A stretch of DNA of 48,991 nucleotides, from assembly GCA_945877855.1 (NCBI GenBank), contig CAMDWA010000012.1, positions 1-48,991 of the forward strand, given 5' to 3'. The notes below the pieces were generated by a model. The model was given only the letters and a program-made list of their open reading frames with translations. It did not search any database and was not told the origin of the DNA. Shown here piece by piece: positions 1 to 8,245 of this stretch. The number at the start of each line of letters is the position of its first letter. Within the stretch, counting starts at the first letter, position 1. This DNA comes from Thermoflexus hugenholtzii JAD2 (GTDB taxonomy: Bacteria; Chloroflexota; Anaerolineae; J036; Brachytrichaceae). The translations under genes and the position numbers were made by a program.

Positions 1-93
1 GAGGTTTCTTTCACGCTGGCTTTTGCTTGCCTCGGTTTCGAAGTGGGCTTTATTTGCCACTCGCTCAGGTTATTTTGTCAAATCTTTTTTAGA

Positions 94-474
94 CTAAACT
101 ACTGTTAATGGTAGTGGTTGGGTGTTGGTTTTAGCAGATTTGATGATACTGGTGATTATTTTGATAATTTCAGTTGCATCTGTGTTGATACTTTGGAATT
201 GCTCTTTGGTAATTAACTCAGTCGCTTGAAGCAATTCAAGCCAATAAATGCTTTCGTTAATCTCTTTTTGGGCGATGGCCATTTTGTGAATAAAATCTTG
301 TTTGCTTTCTGCATGTTCGGCTTCTCTAATCATTGCCCCAACCGCGGTACCACATCGTAAAATTTGCTTCGATAAAACAAATTCCTGTTTGCTTTGACAC
401 AAAAATTGATATAACTTCACGATTCTAACCGCAAAAGCAAAACTTTTTGTTGCGATAACATTATGATTCGCCAT
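94..474 (-). CDS. Four-helix-bundle protein (S23/IVP-like, bAvd-related)
   Basis: A 126-residue, almost wholly helical protein of the family first seen as an ORF in intervening sequences of Leptospira 23S rRNA and structurally related to the Avd accessory protein of diversity-generating retroelements. Recognisable family features are the early segment SFAFAVRIVKLY, the central ILRCGTAVGAMIREAEHAESKQDFIHKMAIAQKEIN split over two helices, and a final helix with repeated isoleucines. Members are small, basic and thought to bind nucleic acid; a molecular role for stand-alone copies is not established. No reverse transcriptase is nearby, so it is not part of a retroelement here. The last residues (PLPLTVV) are encoded by DNA resembling the TTAATGG repeat that also lies just upstream of the gene at 481-546, so the gene is bracketed by related repeat DNA. 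The ATG at 474 directly abuts that repeat cassette and no clear Shine-Dalgarno sequence is visible. Confidence 0.8.
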   Translation of the reverse strand: MANHNVIATKSFAFAVRIVKLYQFLCQSKQEFVLSKQILRCGTAVGAMIREAEHAESKQDFIHKMAIAQKEINESIYWLELLQATELITKEQFQSINTDATEIIKIITSIIKSAKTNTQPLPLTVV

Positions 475-480
475 AGTAAA

Positions 481-719
481 TTAATGGTTAATGGTTAATG
501 GTTAGTGGTTAATGATTAATGATTAACGATTATTTGTTAGTGGTTAAGAGTGCGGATATAACAATTATCAATGGTCAACACTCAACTGTCAACCATTGAT
601 CATTAGCTCATTAACCATTGACCATTAACCATTGACCATTGACCATTAACTCATTAACCATTAACCATTAACCATTAACCATTAACCATTAACCATTAAC
701 CATTAACCATTAACCATTA
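481..719. repeat. Palindromic heptamer-repeat cassette 1 (TTAATGG/CCATTAA)
   Basis: The left arm (481-546) is built of TTAATGG-like units with drift (TTAGTGG, TTAATGA). The right arm (about 583-719) is built of CCATTAA/CCATTGA units, the last nine or so in near-perfect tandem (655-717). The two arms are reverse complements, so the stretch can fold into a long hairpin. It fills the space between two divergently read genes and holds no ORF of its own. Confidence 0.9.
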
Positions 720-761
720 CGCCTTAGTGATAAAATTCACAAACGGGAGATTTGACAAAGT

Positions 762-1724
762 ATGAACAGCGCGAACGAACTGGTCGGAGCACAACTGACC
801 CAAGTAGAAGAGACTCTACTCAACATTCCCGAAATGCACCCCTCCAATTTACGCAACGCGGTCAAGACCATCGTTGCCAGCGGGGGCAAACGCTTGCGCC
901 CGCAAATTTCATTGCTGGTGGCGGGCATGTTCGGCAAACAAGACCTACGGGCCGCCATCGATGTGGCGAGCGCCGTCGAGATGTTACACACAGCCACCTT
1001 GGTGCATGACGATATCATCGATGGGTCATTGGTGCGGCGCGGGGCCGCCACCTTAAACGCGGCCTGGACCCCAGCCGCCACCGTCTTAACTGGCGATTTT
1101 TTATTTGCCTTCGCCGCCGGGCTGGCCTCACGCGCCAATAGTGTGCGCGTGATGAGTATTTTCTCTGAGACTTTGGGCGTGATTGTAGGCGGCGAATTGC
1201 GCCAACAATTTACCGACTGGGCACGCCGCCGCACCCGCGAAGATTACACCGAGCGCATTTATGCCAAAACCGCCTCGATGTTTGTATTGGCGGCGACGGC
1301 TGCCGGTGTGGTCGCCGAGGCCAGCGAAGTTCAAATTACGGCACTCAATCAATATGCCCGTCATCTGGGTTTAGCGTTTCAAATCATGGATGACGTGCTC
1401 GACTTCACCGGCGAACAAGCCACCGTCGGCAAACCGGTCGGCAGCGACCTGCGGCGCGGCCTTATCACCTTGCCCACCATTTGCTATATCGAGGCCAACC
1501 CAGATGACCCGCTATTGCCCTGCGCCCTCGAAGGCAATTGCAGTGGCGAAACCTACGCCCAATTGGTCAAGCGCATCCGCGAATCAGCCGCAATCAAAAT
1601 CGCCGTCGCCGAGGCCAGCACCTTGGCAAATGAGGCCAAACGCCATTTAGCCAACTTCCCCGATAGCCCTTATCGCACCGCCCTCGCCGCCATCGCCGAT
1701 TTCACCGTCGCCCGCACAACCTGA
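762..1724 (+). CDS. Polyprenyl diphosphate synthase (trans-prenyltransferase)
   Basis: Condenses isopentenyl diphosphate onto an allylic diphosphate to make a long all-trans prenyl chain, typically the quinone side chain. The 320 residues match the usual family length. Seen: GGKRLRP at 41-47 (IPP binding), first aspartate-rich motif DDIID at 83-87, second motif DDVLD at 210-214 followed by GKPVGSDLRRGLITLP, which is typical of heptaprenyl/octaprenyl/solanesyl synthases. Chain length cannot be read off reliably. Start chosen at ATG 762 because GGGAG lies at 745-749. The stop is followed at once by repeat cassette 2, and the next gene starts 79 nt later on the same strand, so co-transcription with the glycosyltransferase is possible. 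Confidence 0.92.
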   Translation: MNSANELVGAQLTQVEETLLNIPEMHPSNLRNAVKTIVASGGKRLRPQISLLVAGMFGKQDLRAAIDVASAVEMLHTATLVHDDIIDGSLVRRGAATLNAAWTPAATVLTGDFLFAFAAGLASRANSVRVMSIFSETLGVIVGGELRQQFTDWARRRTREDYTERIYAKTASMFVLAATAAGVVAEASEVQITALNQYARHLGLAFQIMDDVLDFTGEQATVGKPVGSDLRRGLITLPTICYIEANPDDPLLPCALEGNCSGETYAQLVKRIRESAAIKIAVAEASTLANEAKRHLANFPDSPYRTALAAIADFTVARTT

Positions 1725-1725
1725 A

Positions 1726-1800
1726 ATTAATGGTTAATGGTTAATGGTTAATGATACAAATTAATCATTAATCATTAACCATTAACCATTAACCATTAAT
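1726..1800. repeat. Palindromic heptamer-repeat cassette 2 (TTAATGG)
   Basis: About four TTAATGG units (1726-1755) face about five ATTAACC/ATTAATC units (1761-1800). The word is the same as in cassette 1. The hairpin ends two bases before the GTG start of the glycosyltransferase gene. Confidence 0.9.
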
Positions 1801-1802
1801 TC

Positions 1803-2762
1803 GTGATTTCGATTCTCATCGTTAATTGGAATGTGCGCGATTTGTTGCGGGCGTGTTTGCGTTCGCTGCACACATTTGCGGCCAGCAGCCACCCCCAACA
1901 CATTGTGGTGGTCGATAACGCCTCATCAGACGGCACAGTCGAGATGCTGCACAACGAGTTCCCCGACGTGCATTGCATCGCCAATACCAGCAACCGCGGC
2001 TTTACCGGCGGCAATAACGATGGGCTGGCCTGGATTGAAAAGAATTTACGATCGGCGGCAGAGGTTTCAAATCGTCAATCCGATTATATTTTACTGCTCA
2101 ACCCCGACACTGAAGTGACCGCCGGGGCCTTAGATGCGTTGTTGGCCTATGCCGATGCAAACCCAGATGTTGGTGTGGTCGGGCCACAATTGCGCTATCC
2201 CGATGGCAGCATCCAGTCATCGCGGCGGCGCTTCCCCACCCTATTCACCGCCATGACCGAAAGCACGTGGCTACAAGCCTCATTGCCCAGCCGCTGGCTG
2301 GATGGGTTTTATGTGCGCGACCGCACCGACAACCAAACCAGCGTCGTCGATTGGGTCATGGGGGCAGCCATGCTCACTCGCCATTCTGCCTATGCGAAAG
2401 TTGGTGGTTTAGACGAACACAATTTCTTTATGTATTCCGAAGAATTGGATTGGTGTCGGCGCATCGTGCAGGCAGGTTGGCGCGTGGTTTATCATCCGGC
2501 GGCTGTCGTCATCCATCACGAGGGCCAAAGCAGCCAACAAGTCTCGGCCCGTCGTATGCGCTATTTCAACCGCAGCAAAGTGCGCTATTTTGCCAAACAT
2601 CACGGCGCGGCCCAAGCGGCCCTATTACGCAGCACCTTACAAGCCCAGTTTTTGTGGCAAATGGGGCTTGAGGCCGCCAAATGGCTGCTCGGTCATCGCC
2701 GCCCCCTGCGCGCCGAGCGTCTGCGGGCTTATTGGGCGGTCATTTGTGGAATGAGTGAATGA
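1803..2762 (+). CDS. Family 2 glycosyltransferase (rhamnosyltransferase-like)
   Basis: A GT-A fold sugar transferase that would move a nucleotide-activated sugar onto a lipid or polysaccharide acceptor at the inner face of the membrane. Seen in order: SILIVNWNVRDLL at the N-terminus, VVVDNASSDGT (nucleotide binding), LLLLNPDTEV (DxD equivalent), DWVMGAAMLTR and GGLDEHNFFMYSEELDWCRRI (acceptor/catalytic region), as in WbbL-type rhamnosyltransferases. The 319-residue length is typical. The start is GTG at 1803, two bases after the palindromic cassette 2, with no room for a normal Shine-Dalgarno site. The stop TGA at 2760-2762 lies inside the next repeat cassette, whose units encode the last residues. 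Sugar specificity cannot be judged. Confidence 0.88.
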   Translation: MISILIVNWNVRDLLRACLRSLHTFAASSHPQHIVVVDNASSDGTVEMLHNEFPDVHCIANTSNRGFTGGNNDGLAWIEKNLRSAAEVSNRQSDYILLLNPDTEVTAGALDALLAYADANPDVGVVGPQLRYPDGSIQSSRRRFPTLFTAMTESTWLQASLPSRWLDGFYVRDRTDNQTSVVDWVMGAAMLTRHSAYAKVGGLDEHNFFMYSEELDWCRRIVQAGWRVVYHPAAVVIHHEGQSSQQVSARRMRYFNRSKVRYFAKHHGAAQAALLRSTLQAQFLWQMGLEAAKWLLGHRRPLRAERLRAYWAVICGMSE

Positions 2763-2811
2763 GTGATTGATCTCCATTCAACTAGTAACTCAATCACTCA
2801 TTCACTCATTT
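2752..2811. repeat. Palindromic repeat cassette 3 (AATGAGTG/CACTCATT)
   Basis: AATGAGTG repeats at 2752-2769 face AATCACTC/ATTCACTC repeats at 2791-2811. The period is 8 rather than 7 here. The left arm overlaps the stop codon of the glycosyltransferase gene. Confidence 0.8.
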
Positions 2812-2829
2812 GCCCACTATGACTTGCAT

Positions 2830-2835
2830 TAAAAT
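2830..2835 (+). promoter_or_regulatory. Candidate -10 box for a leaderless ilvE transcript
   Basis: TAAAAT ends 6 nt before the ATG at 2842, the distance at which transcription would start on or next to the start codon. No convincing -35 box and no Shine-Dalgarno sequence are seen. Confidence 0.45.
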
Positions 2836-2841
2836 TCGGGC

Positions 2842-3909
2842 ATGGATATCAAGATTGAAGCGCTTACTGCAAGCCAACTCAAAACCCCCGATTTCAAAAA
2901 CCTCGTATTTGGACGCACATTCTCGAACCGTATGTTCACCCAAAAATGGACACACGATAAGGGCTGGCACGATGCCACGATTGGCGCTTATGGCCCAATT
3001 TCGCTCGATCCATCCACCTCGGTGCTACATTACGCCCAAGAAATCTTCGAGGGCACCAAGGCCTATCGCCGCCCCGATGGTGGGGTCAACCTCTTTCGCC
3101 CTTGGGAAAACGCCGCCCGTTTTAACAATTCGGCCTTGCGTATGGGCATGGCGACAGTCGATATCGAATCGCATGTCGATGCCATTGCGCAGTTGGTGCG
3201 GCTAGAGCAAGATTGGGTTCCCGCCGCAGAAGGCGGCGCATCGCTCTACATTCGCCCCACCATGATCGCCACCGAGGCGGCGTTGGGCGTGCATGTCTCC
3301 GACAGTTTCTTACATTACATCATCGTTGGCCCCACCGGCGCTTATTTTGCGGGTGGATTCAAACCAATCTCGGTGTTGATCTCTGACCAATATGTGCGGG
3401 CGGTGCGCGGCGGCGTTGGTGCAGCCAAAACCGGCGGCAACTATGCCGCCAGCTTGTTGGCCGGGGCCGAAGCCGGCAAGCTGGGTTATGGGCAAGTATT
3501 GTGGCTAGACGCGCTTGAGCGTCGCTATGTCGAAGAAGTGGGCGGCTCGAATATCGCCTTTGCCTACGGCAACCACATCATCACCCCAGAGCTATCGGGC
3601 AGCATTTTGCCCGGCATCACCCGCAAATCTGTTTTGCAACTCGCCCCCGACATCGGCTATACCATGAGCGAAGAAAAGATCGACGTGTATGATCTGTTAC
3701 GCGATATCGAATCGGGCGAAGTGACCGAGGCCTTCGGCATCGGCACCGCCGCCGTCATCACCCCCATCGGGCGTTTTGGCTATGCTGGCAAAGATTACAC
3801 GGTCAGCAATGGCGTGGCCGGGCCGGTATCGCAACACCTGTTTAAGGCACTCACCGACATTCAATATGGTCGCGTGGCAGACCCCTATGGCTGGACGATG
3901 AAGGTTTAA
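2842..3909 (+). CDS. ilvE: Branched-chain amino acid aminotransferase
   Basis: PLP-dependent fold-type IV transaminase that interconverts branched-chain 2-oxo acids and valine, leucine or isoleucine with glutamate as amino donor. Full length at 355 residues. Seen: LHYAQEIFEGTKAYR at 62-76, YIRPTMIATE near 136-145, the PLP-binding lysine K196 in GAAKTGGNYA, EVGGSNIAF, and LPGITRKSVLQLA. These are typical of the longer (type II, BCAT-like) subgroup. The start at ATG 2842 gives the usual N-terminus; a TAAAAT box just upstream suggests a leaderless mRNA. It converges on xylB with a perfect palindrome in the gap. Confidence 0.95.
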   Translation: MDIKIEALTASQLKTPDFKNLVFGRTFSNRMFTQKWTHDKGWHDATIGAYGPISLDPSTSVLHYAQEIFEGTKAYRRPDGGVNLFRPWENAARFNNSALRMGMATVDIESHVDAIAQLVRLEQDWVPAAEGGASLYIRPTMIATEAALGVHVSDSFLHYIIVGPTGAYFAGGFKPISVLISDQYVRAVRGGVGAAKTGGNYAASLLAGAEAGKLGYGQVLWLDALERRYVEEVGGSNIAFAYGNHIITPELSGSILPGITRKSVLQLAPDIGYTMSEEKIDVYDLLRDIESGEVTEAFGIGTAAVITPIGRFGYAGKDYTVSNGVAGPVSQHLFKALTDIQYGRVADPYGWTMKV

Positions 3910-3916
3910 GTTTAAG

Positions 3917-3950
3917 ATCGTAGGGGCACGGCATGCCGTGCCCCTACGAT
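3917..3950. terminator. 34-bp perfect palindrome between convergent genes
   Basis: A fully self-complementary 34-bp sequence centred on GGCATGCC with GTAGGGGCAC arms. It overlaps the end of xylB and lies just past the ilvE stop, as expected for a bidirectional terminator. There is no flanking T-run, so factor-independent termination is not certain. GC-rich palindromes of this kind are often dispersed repeats. Confidence 0.6.
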
Positions 3951-5440
3951 GCTTTTAATGCCGGATAAAGCGCCCGATAAATTTGGTGCTGCTGGGCATA
4001 ATGAAGCACACGACTGGGGTTTGGCAAGGTGTGGCCTGTAATATGCATGGTGCTGGCACACGCCTCATCAAGATTTTGCCAACAGGCACAACCCACCCCG
4101 GCCAATAATGCCGCTCCAAAAGCGGCGCCCTCATTGGTGTTCACGGTCACCAATTCCGTGTCCAATACATCGGCCAAAATTTGTCGCCATAAGGCGCTCT
4201 TCACACCACCGCCCGAGATGCGCACTTGCGAAATGTTACCTAAGCCAGCGTGTCGTAACAAATCAAAATTATCACGCAGCCCAAATGCCACCCCTTCGAG
4301 CACGGCTCGGGTCATGTGAGCCAAGGTGTGACGCACCGTTAAGCCGACAAAGGCCCCACGTGCCAATGGGTCGGGGTGTGGGCAGCGCTCGCCCGTAAGA
4401 TAAGGCAAAAAAGTCAACCCTTCGCACCCCGCTGGCGCTTGGGCCGCCAAAGACATCAAGGTGTCGTAGCTGGGGGGGCTGATGGGTGAAATCGCCACCA
4501 AGGTGTCGCGCCACCAACGCAAACTGCCGCCAGCCGACAACATCACCGCCATCATATGCCAACGCCCCGGCACCGCATGACAAAACGCATGAAGCCGCGC
4601 TTCAGGTTCGATCATTGGGGTATTGGTGGTCGCAAACACAACGCCACTCGTGCCCAACGTTAAGGCCACCACGCCCTCATGAATGGCCCCGACCCCAATC
4701 GCCTGCGCCGCCTGATCGCCAGCACCCGCCACCACCGGCGTACCAGCCAACAAGCCAGTTTGTGCAGCAGCCTCGCGGGTGATATGCCCAGTCACTTGTG
4801 TGCCTTCAAATAAGGTTGGCAGCCACCCCGCTGTAATCTCCAGCGCCGCCAACACCGGCGCTGACCATGTGCGCTCGCGCACATCCATCAACAATGTGCC
4901 TGCGCCATCCGATACATCCATTGCAAACCCGCCGGTTAACTTTAAACGCACAAAATCTTTGGGCAATAACACATGCGCAATGCGTTTATAAAGGTCTGGC
5001 TCGTGTTTTTGCATCCATAACAATTTCGGGGCGGTAAAACCAGTCAGGGCGTCGTTACCGGTGATGGCAATGAGGTTTGCCCGCCCGATCCGGCTGCGAA
5101 TGTCATCACATTCTGTGGCGGTGCGTTGATCATTCCACAAAATGGCCGGACGCAACACTTGTTGCTGAGCATCGAGCGTCACCAAGCCATGCATCTGCCC
5201 GGTGAGGCCAAGCCCCACAATTTGCGCAGGGGCAATACCCGTTTGCTGCAACACAGCGCGAATACTCGTTATCGCCCCCTGCCACCACAAATCCGGCGAT
5301 TGTTCGCTCCATAATGGATACGGGCTGGCGCATGCATAAGCAGCACGGGCAACCGCCACAACCTCACCTTGCATATTAATTAACAGTGCTTTGGTGGCAG
5401 TGGTTGAAATATCTAAACCGAGCAAATAAATAGACATCAT
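3944..5440 (-). CDS. xylB: Xylulokinase (FGGY sugar kinase)
   Basis: Phosphorylates D-xylulose to xylulose 5-phosphate, feeding the pentose phosphate pathway. The reading frame is 498 residues, the usual length. Seen: [15 protein letters not shown] (phosphate-binding loop), [13 protein letters not shown] (xylulokinase signature), [24 protein letters not shown] with the catalytic aspartate, and [19 protein letters not shown] (second ATP-binding motif). The open frame continues upstream across the divergent SDR gene, but that extension is not kinase-like, so the ATG pair at 5435-5440 is taken as the start. GATAAT (5448-5453 on the complement) lies 7 nt before 5440. No xylose isomerase or transporter is in the window. 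Confidence 0.88.
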   Translation of the reverse strand: MMSIYLLGLDISTTATKALLINMQGEVVAVARAAYACASPYPLWSEQSPDLWWQGAITSIRAVLQQTGIAPAQIVGLGLTGQMHGLVTLDAQQQVLRPAILWNDQRTATECDDIRSRIGRANLIAITGNDALTGFTAPKLLWMQKHEPDLYKRIAHVLLPKDFVRLKLTGGFAMDVSDGAGTLLMDVRERTWSAPVLAALEITAGWLPTLFEGTQVTGHITREAAAQTGLLAGTPVVAGAGDQAAQAIGVGAIHEGVVALTLGTSGVVFATTNTPMIEPEARLHAFCHAVPGRWHMMAVMLSAGGSLRWWRDTLVAISPISPPSYDTLMSLAAQAPAGCEGLTFLPYLTGERCPHPDPLARGAFVGLTVRHTLAHMTRAVLEGVAFGLRDNFDLLRHAGLGNISQVRISGGGVKSALWRQILADVLDTELVTVNTNEGAAFGAALLAGVGCACWQNLDEACASTMHITGHTLPNPSRVLHYAQQHQIYRALYPALKAS

Positions 5441-5476
5441 TCGCCCCATTATCAACACAATTGCAAGCAATTCAAT

Positions 5477-5482
5477 TACAAT
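5477..5482 (+). promoter_or_regulatory. Candidate -10 box for leaderless SDR transcript
   Basis: TACAAT ends 7 nt before ATG 5490 in the short divergent gap with xylB. No Shine-Dalgarno sequence lies between it and the start. Confidence 0.45.
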
Positions 5483-5489
5483 CGACCCA

Positions 5490-6248
5490 ATGAACACCCC
5501 TTCAAAAATTGCTCTTATCACCGGCGCGGGCAGCGGCATCGGCAAAGCCAGCGCATTGGCGCTGTTACGCGCTGGGTATGCGGTTGTCTTGGCTGGTCGC
5601 CGTGCCGAGGCGCTACAGGCCACTGTTGACGCGGCTGGTGCGTTGGGCACTCACACCCTCATCGTGCCGACCGATGTCACCGACCCAAACTCGGTGCGGG
5701 CTTTATTCGCCAAAACAGTGGCCACCTATGGGCGGCTCGATGTGTTGTTTAACAATGCCGGGGTCGGCGCACCGGCGCTACCGCTCGAAGATTTGACTTA
5801 TGAGCAATGGCGGGCAGTGGTCGATATTAACCTGACCGGCTCATTTTTGTGCACCCAAGAGGCGTTTAAGATCATGAAAAGCCAAACGCCTCGCGGCGGG
5901 CGCATCATCAATAATGGCTCGATCTCGGCCCACGCCCCGCGCCCCAATTCGGCCCCCTATACCGCCACCAAACACGCCATCACCGGCCTCACCAAATCAA
6001 CCTCGCTGGATGGCCGCAAATATGACATTGCGTGTGGGCAGATCGATGTCGGCAATGCCGATACCGAGATGGTATCGCGGATGAAGACCGGCATAATGCA
6101 AGCCAACGGCCAGATTGCGGTTGAGCCGACGATGGATGTGGAGAATGTGGCCAATGCAGTGGTGTTTATGGCCAATATGTCGCTGGATGCCAATGTGCAA
6201 TTTATTACGGTCATGGCGACCAAAATGCCATTGGTTGGCCGGGGTTAA
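5490..6248 (+). CDS. Short-chain dehydrogenase/reductase (SDR)
   Basis: NAD(P)-dependent oxidoreductase of the classical SDR fold, 252 residues. Seen: TGAGSGIG at 11-18 (cofactor loop), NNAG at 88-91, the serine region GSIS near 143-146, and the catalytic pair in YTATK, Y157 and K161. The arginines after the second strand (AGRRAE, 35-40) suggest NADP preference, by family rule. The substrate is unknown; similarity to 3-oxoacyl-ACP reductases is general to the family. The segment [10 protein letters not shown] replaces the usual PGxxxT loop. It is divergent from xylB, so a role in sugar or polyol metabolism is possible but only by position. Confidence 0.85.
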   Translation: MNTPSKIALITGAGSGIGKASALALLRAGYAVVLAGRRAEALQATVDAAGALGTHTLIVPTDVTDPNSVRALFAKTVATYGRLDVLFNNAGVGAPALPLEDLTYEQWRAVVDINLTGSFLCTQEAFKIMKSQTPRGGRIINNGSISAHAPRPNSAPYTATKHAITGLTKSTSLDGRKYDIACGQIDVGNADTEMVSRMKTGIMQANGQIAVEPTMDVENVANAVVFMANMSLDANVQFITVMATKMPLVGRG

Positions 6249-6252
6249 CGCA

Positions 6253-6352
6253 TAGAGCAAATTCCTAAAAGATGAAGGGCCGATTGCACTATCGTTCCCT
6301 CAAGTGTAGATTGAGAGAACGATAGTGCAATCGGCATTGCTACAATTTTCAC
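6253..6352. repeat. Hairpin element family, copy A
   Basis: Begins TAGAGCAAATTCCTAAAAG, then GATGAAGGGCCG, then a stem (6279-6303 with 6311-6335) around a 7-nt loop. The right flank after the stem no longer matches the other copies well, so this copy looks decayed at one end. Copies B and C are at 10796-10910 and 16928-17044. Confidence 0.75.
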
Positions 6353-6431
6353 CCTTTCTCGATAATAATACTTTCGCCAATTTTCGACTGCCCGCCGGTG
6401 AATTTCACAGGCAAAAAGACAAGGTATGAAT

Positions 6432-6461
6432 AAATAGGGCACAACCTACCGTGCCCTATTT
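6432..6461. terminator. Hairpin terminator downstream of toxin-antitoxin pair
   Basis: An 11-bp perfect stem (AAATAGGGCAC, 6432-6442, with 6451-6461) and 8-nt loop. A/T tracts on both sides make it a candidate bidirectional terminator between the SDR gene and the minus-strand toxin gene. Confidence 0.6.
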
Positions 6462-6480
6462 TAATATTTTCATATAATCG

Positions 6481-6711
6481 TTATGGGTTCCAATAAAAAA
6501 ACCATATCACGGTATCGCCATCTATTTCCGCTAAAGCCCGATAGTCGTCAGTAACGCGTGCGCTCCAAAATGGCCCTTTAGGTTGAAACCTAATGCTAGG
6601 ATGATGAGGGTTATCCAACCACAGTTCAAAAGCTTCATCAGCACGGCGGCGAATATTTTCCGGCAAAGCGTTATAACAATCCCAAAAATCAGGTGTAGCT
6701 AACGACTTCAT
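6481..6711 (-). CDS. RelE/ParE-superfamily toxin-like protein
   Basis: A 76-residue protein with the usual layout of small RelE/ParE-type toxins: an N-terminal helix pair (FWDCYNALPENIRRRADEAFELWLDNP), then strands with RFQPKGPFWSARVTDDYRALAEIDGDTVIWFFYWNP. The VTDDYRALAEI and final W-hydrophobic strand match cytotoxic translational repressors of the YafQ/HigB type. It ends just before the position where many relatives have a catalytic histidine (usually GTHxxYD), so it is short and may lack full ribonuclease activity. Its ATG lies 2 nt after the stop of the antitoxin-like gene, implying a coupled two-gene unit. Confidence 0.7.
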   Translation of the reverse strand: MKSLATPDFWDCYNALPENIRRRADEAFELWLDNPHHPSIRFQPKGPFWSARVTDDYRALAEIDGDTVIWFFYWNP

Positions 6712-6713
6712 AT

Positions 6714-6977
6714 TTATGGGGGCGTTATTTTACCCTCAGCATTAAATAACGGCTTAGCCTGTGAGCGTTGGCTTATAACCCGTGTACGTATCCGCTCGAG
6801 TTGCTCTGGGGTGGTTGACTCAATCGCCGCATCCCATTTAGCATCTGCGTCAGATTCTTGTTGCCGCAGCTTGGCTTTTAACAAAGCAACAAAATCTATC
6901 ACCTGCTTCTGAGCATCTAACGGAAATTGCGCAACTGTTTGTGCCAACTCTTCTATAGATGTTTGTATTACAACCAT
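6714..6977 (-). CDS. Antitoxin-like protein partner
   Basis: An 87-residue acidic/helical protein. Its N-terminal segment SIEELAQTVAQFPLDAQKQVIDFVALLKAKL resembles DUF2281/VapB-type antitoxins, in which this helix is near the DNA-binding or dimer part and the charged tail wraps the toxin. It precedes the toxin by 2 nt, the normal antitoxin-first order, which supports a type II toxin-antitoxin module with autoregulation. TATAAT (complement of 6984-6989) ends 6 nt before the ATG, so the mRNA is probably leaderless. The family assignment is from pattern and context only. Confidence 0.65.
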   Translation of the reverse strand: MVVIQTSIEELAQTVAQFPLDAQKQVIDFVALLKAKLRQQESDADAKWDAAIESTTPEQLERIRTRVISQRSQAKPLFNAEGKITPP

Positions 6978-6983
6978 CCTTAA

Positions 6984-6989
6984 ATTATA
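6984..6989 (-). promoter_or_regulatory. Perfect -10 box (TATAAT) of the toxin-antitoxin operon
   Basis: TATAAT on the complement, 6 nt before the antitoxin ATG at 6977. It implies transcription starting at or beside the start codon. Confidence 0.55.
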
Positions 6990-7012
6990 GGTTATGTTTG
7001 CTTATTGTTAAG

Positions 7013-8152
7013 CTATCTACGCGCCGCCAACACCACAGCCACCACCCGCTCCAAATCGGCCTGCGACAAATTTGAGCCAGAGGGCAAACATAGCCCGCGC
7101 TCAAACAAATGTTGGGCCACATCGCCGCCCACCGACTCATATTTGGCGAAAATAGGTTGCAAATGCATGGGCTTCCACAATGGGCGCGACTCGATATTTT
7201 CGGCCTCTAATGCCAAACGAATCACCTCGCGGTCGGCCCCAAATTGGGTGGGGTCGATGGTAATGCAGGTCAGCCAACGGTTGCCCTTACCCCACGGCGC
7301 TTCAGGCATAAAACCGATCCCCGGCAAATGCGCAAGCCGCTCTTCATAATAATCAAAGTTTTGGCGGCGTTTTTGCACGCGGTCGTCCAACACTTGCAAT
7401 TGCGCCCGCCCCACCCCAGCCAACAAATTGCTCATGCGATAGTTATAGCCAATTTCAGTATGTTGATAATGTGGCGCAGGTTCACGGGCTTGGGTCGATA
7501 ATTTACGCGCGTGTGCGATCAGTGCACCGTCTTCGTCGTCCTCATTCGTCACCAACATACCCCCGCCTGATGTCGTAATCACCTTATTGCCATTAAACGA
7601 AAAAATGCCAAAACGCCCCAAGGTGCCGGCCAAATGCTCTTTATAAGTCGCGCCCAAGGCCTCGGCGGCATCTTCGATCACGGGCACGCCATAGCGGTTG
7701 CAAACGGCAAGAATGGGAAACATATCGGCAGATTGCCCATATAAATGCACCACCACCACCGCTTTGGGCAAACGGTTACGCGCTGCCCGCGCAACCAAAG
7801 CCTGCTCAAGCAAATCTGGGTCCATATTCCACGAGGTCGTTTCACTATCGATAAAGGTCGGATAACCGCCCAAATAAATAATCGGGTTAACGCTGGCGGC
7901 AAAGGTGAAATCCGACACCAACACCTCATCACCCGGGCCAACGCCCACCAATTGCAAGGCCAAATGAATGGCAGCCGTGCCAGAGCTAACCGCCAACGCA
8001 TGGGCACAGCCCACCATTTGGCAAAATTCGCGCTCAAAGCCATCAACATTTGGCCCCAGTGTCGAAATCCAATTGGTGTCGAATGCCGATTGGATATAAC
8101 CTTGTTCAAGGCCAGACATGTGAGGGGGGGAAAGGTAGATTCGGGAATGCAT
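7013..8152 (-). CDS. DegT/DnrJ/EryC1-type sugar aminotransferase
   Basis: PLP-dependent transaminase acting on a keto nucleotide sugar, 379 residues. Seen: the N-terminal LSPPHMSGLEQGYIQ and NWISTLGPNV that characterise the PglE/LegC/EpsN branch (UDP-4-amino sugars such as bacillosamine precursors), SSGTAAIHLAL at 56-66, the PLP-binding aspartate in EDAAEALGA (D161), and the Schiff-base lysine K190 in FSFNGNKVITTSGGG. It is the last gene of a minus-strand set with a PglC-like sugar transferase, a PHP protein and an ATP-grasp protein, fitting amino-sugar glycan or exopolysaccharide synthesis. Repeat cassette 4 sits directly upstream of its ATG. The exact sugar cannot be told. Confidence 0.88.
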   Translation of the reverse strand: MHSRIYLSPPHMSGLEQGYIQSAFDTNWISTLGPNVDGFEREFCQMVGCAHALAVSSGTAAIHLALQLVGVGPGDEVLVSDFTFAASVNPIIYLGGYPTFIDSETTSWNMDPDLLEQALVARAARNRLPKAVVVVHLYGQSADMFPILAVCNRYGVPVIEDAAEALGATYKEHLAGTLGRFGIFSFNGNKVITTSGGGMLVTNEDDEDGALIAHARKLSTQAREPAPHYQHTEIGYNYRMSNLLAGVGRAQLQVLDDRVQKRRQNFDYYEERLAHLPGIGFMPEAPWGKGNRWLTCITIDPTQFGADREVIRLALEAENIESRPLWKPMHLQPIFAKYESVGGDVAQHLFERGLCLPSGSNLSQADLERVVAVVLAARR

Positions 8153-8163
8153 GGGTGGGAGTA

Positions 8164-8245
8164 AGTAGTAGATAGTGGATAGCGGATAGTGGATAGTTAC
8201 AAAAGCGCTTAACTATCCACTATCTGCTATCTACTATCTGCTATC
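8164..8245. repeat. Palindromic heptamer-repeat cassette 4 (ATAGTGG/ATAGCGG)
   Basis: The left arm 8164-8199 carries five period-7 units (GTAGTAG, ATAGTGG, ATAGCGG and so on). The right arm 8210-8245 is nearly its exact reverse complement. It fills the gap between the ATP-grasp gene and the DegT gene and supplies part of the ATP-grasp stop codon. The same word recurs in cassette 10 near 35.7 kb. Confidence 0.9.

Noticed and set aside
94-474. Diversity-generating retroelement (Avd-like protein)
   Set aside because: No reverse transcriptase, template repeat or variable repeat is found nearby.
481-719. CRISPR array
   Set aside because: Units are 7 nt without spacers and arranged as inverted arms; no cas genes are present.
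737-1234. Antisense open frame opposite the polyprenyl synthase gene
   Set aside because: The plus strand encodes an intact enzyme with both aspartate-rich motifs; the antisense frame has no family features.
5441-5650. N-terminal extension of xylulokinase across the divergent SDR gene
   Set aside because: The added residues are unlike FGGY kinases and overlap the coding start of the SDR gene on the other strand.
6245-6442. 65-residue minus-strand frame between the SDR and toxin genes
   Set aside because: It is made of hairpin element copy A and its flank; no start signal and no family.
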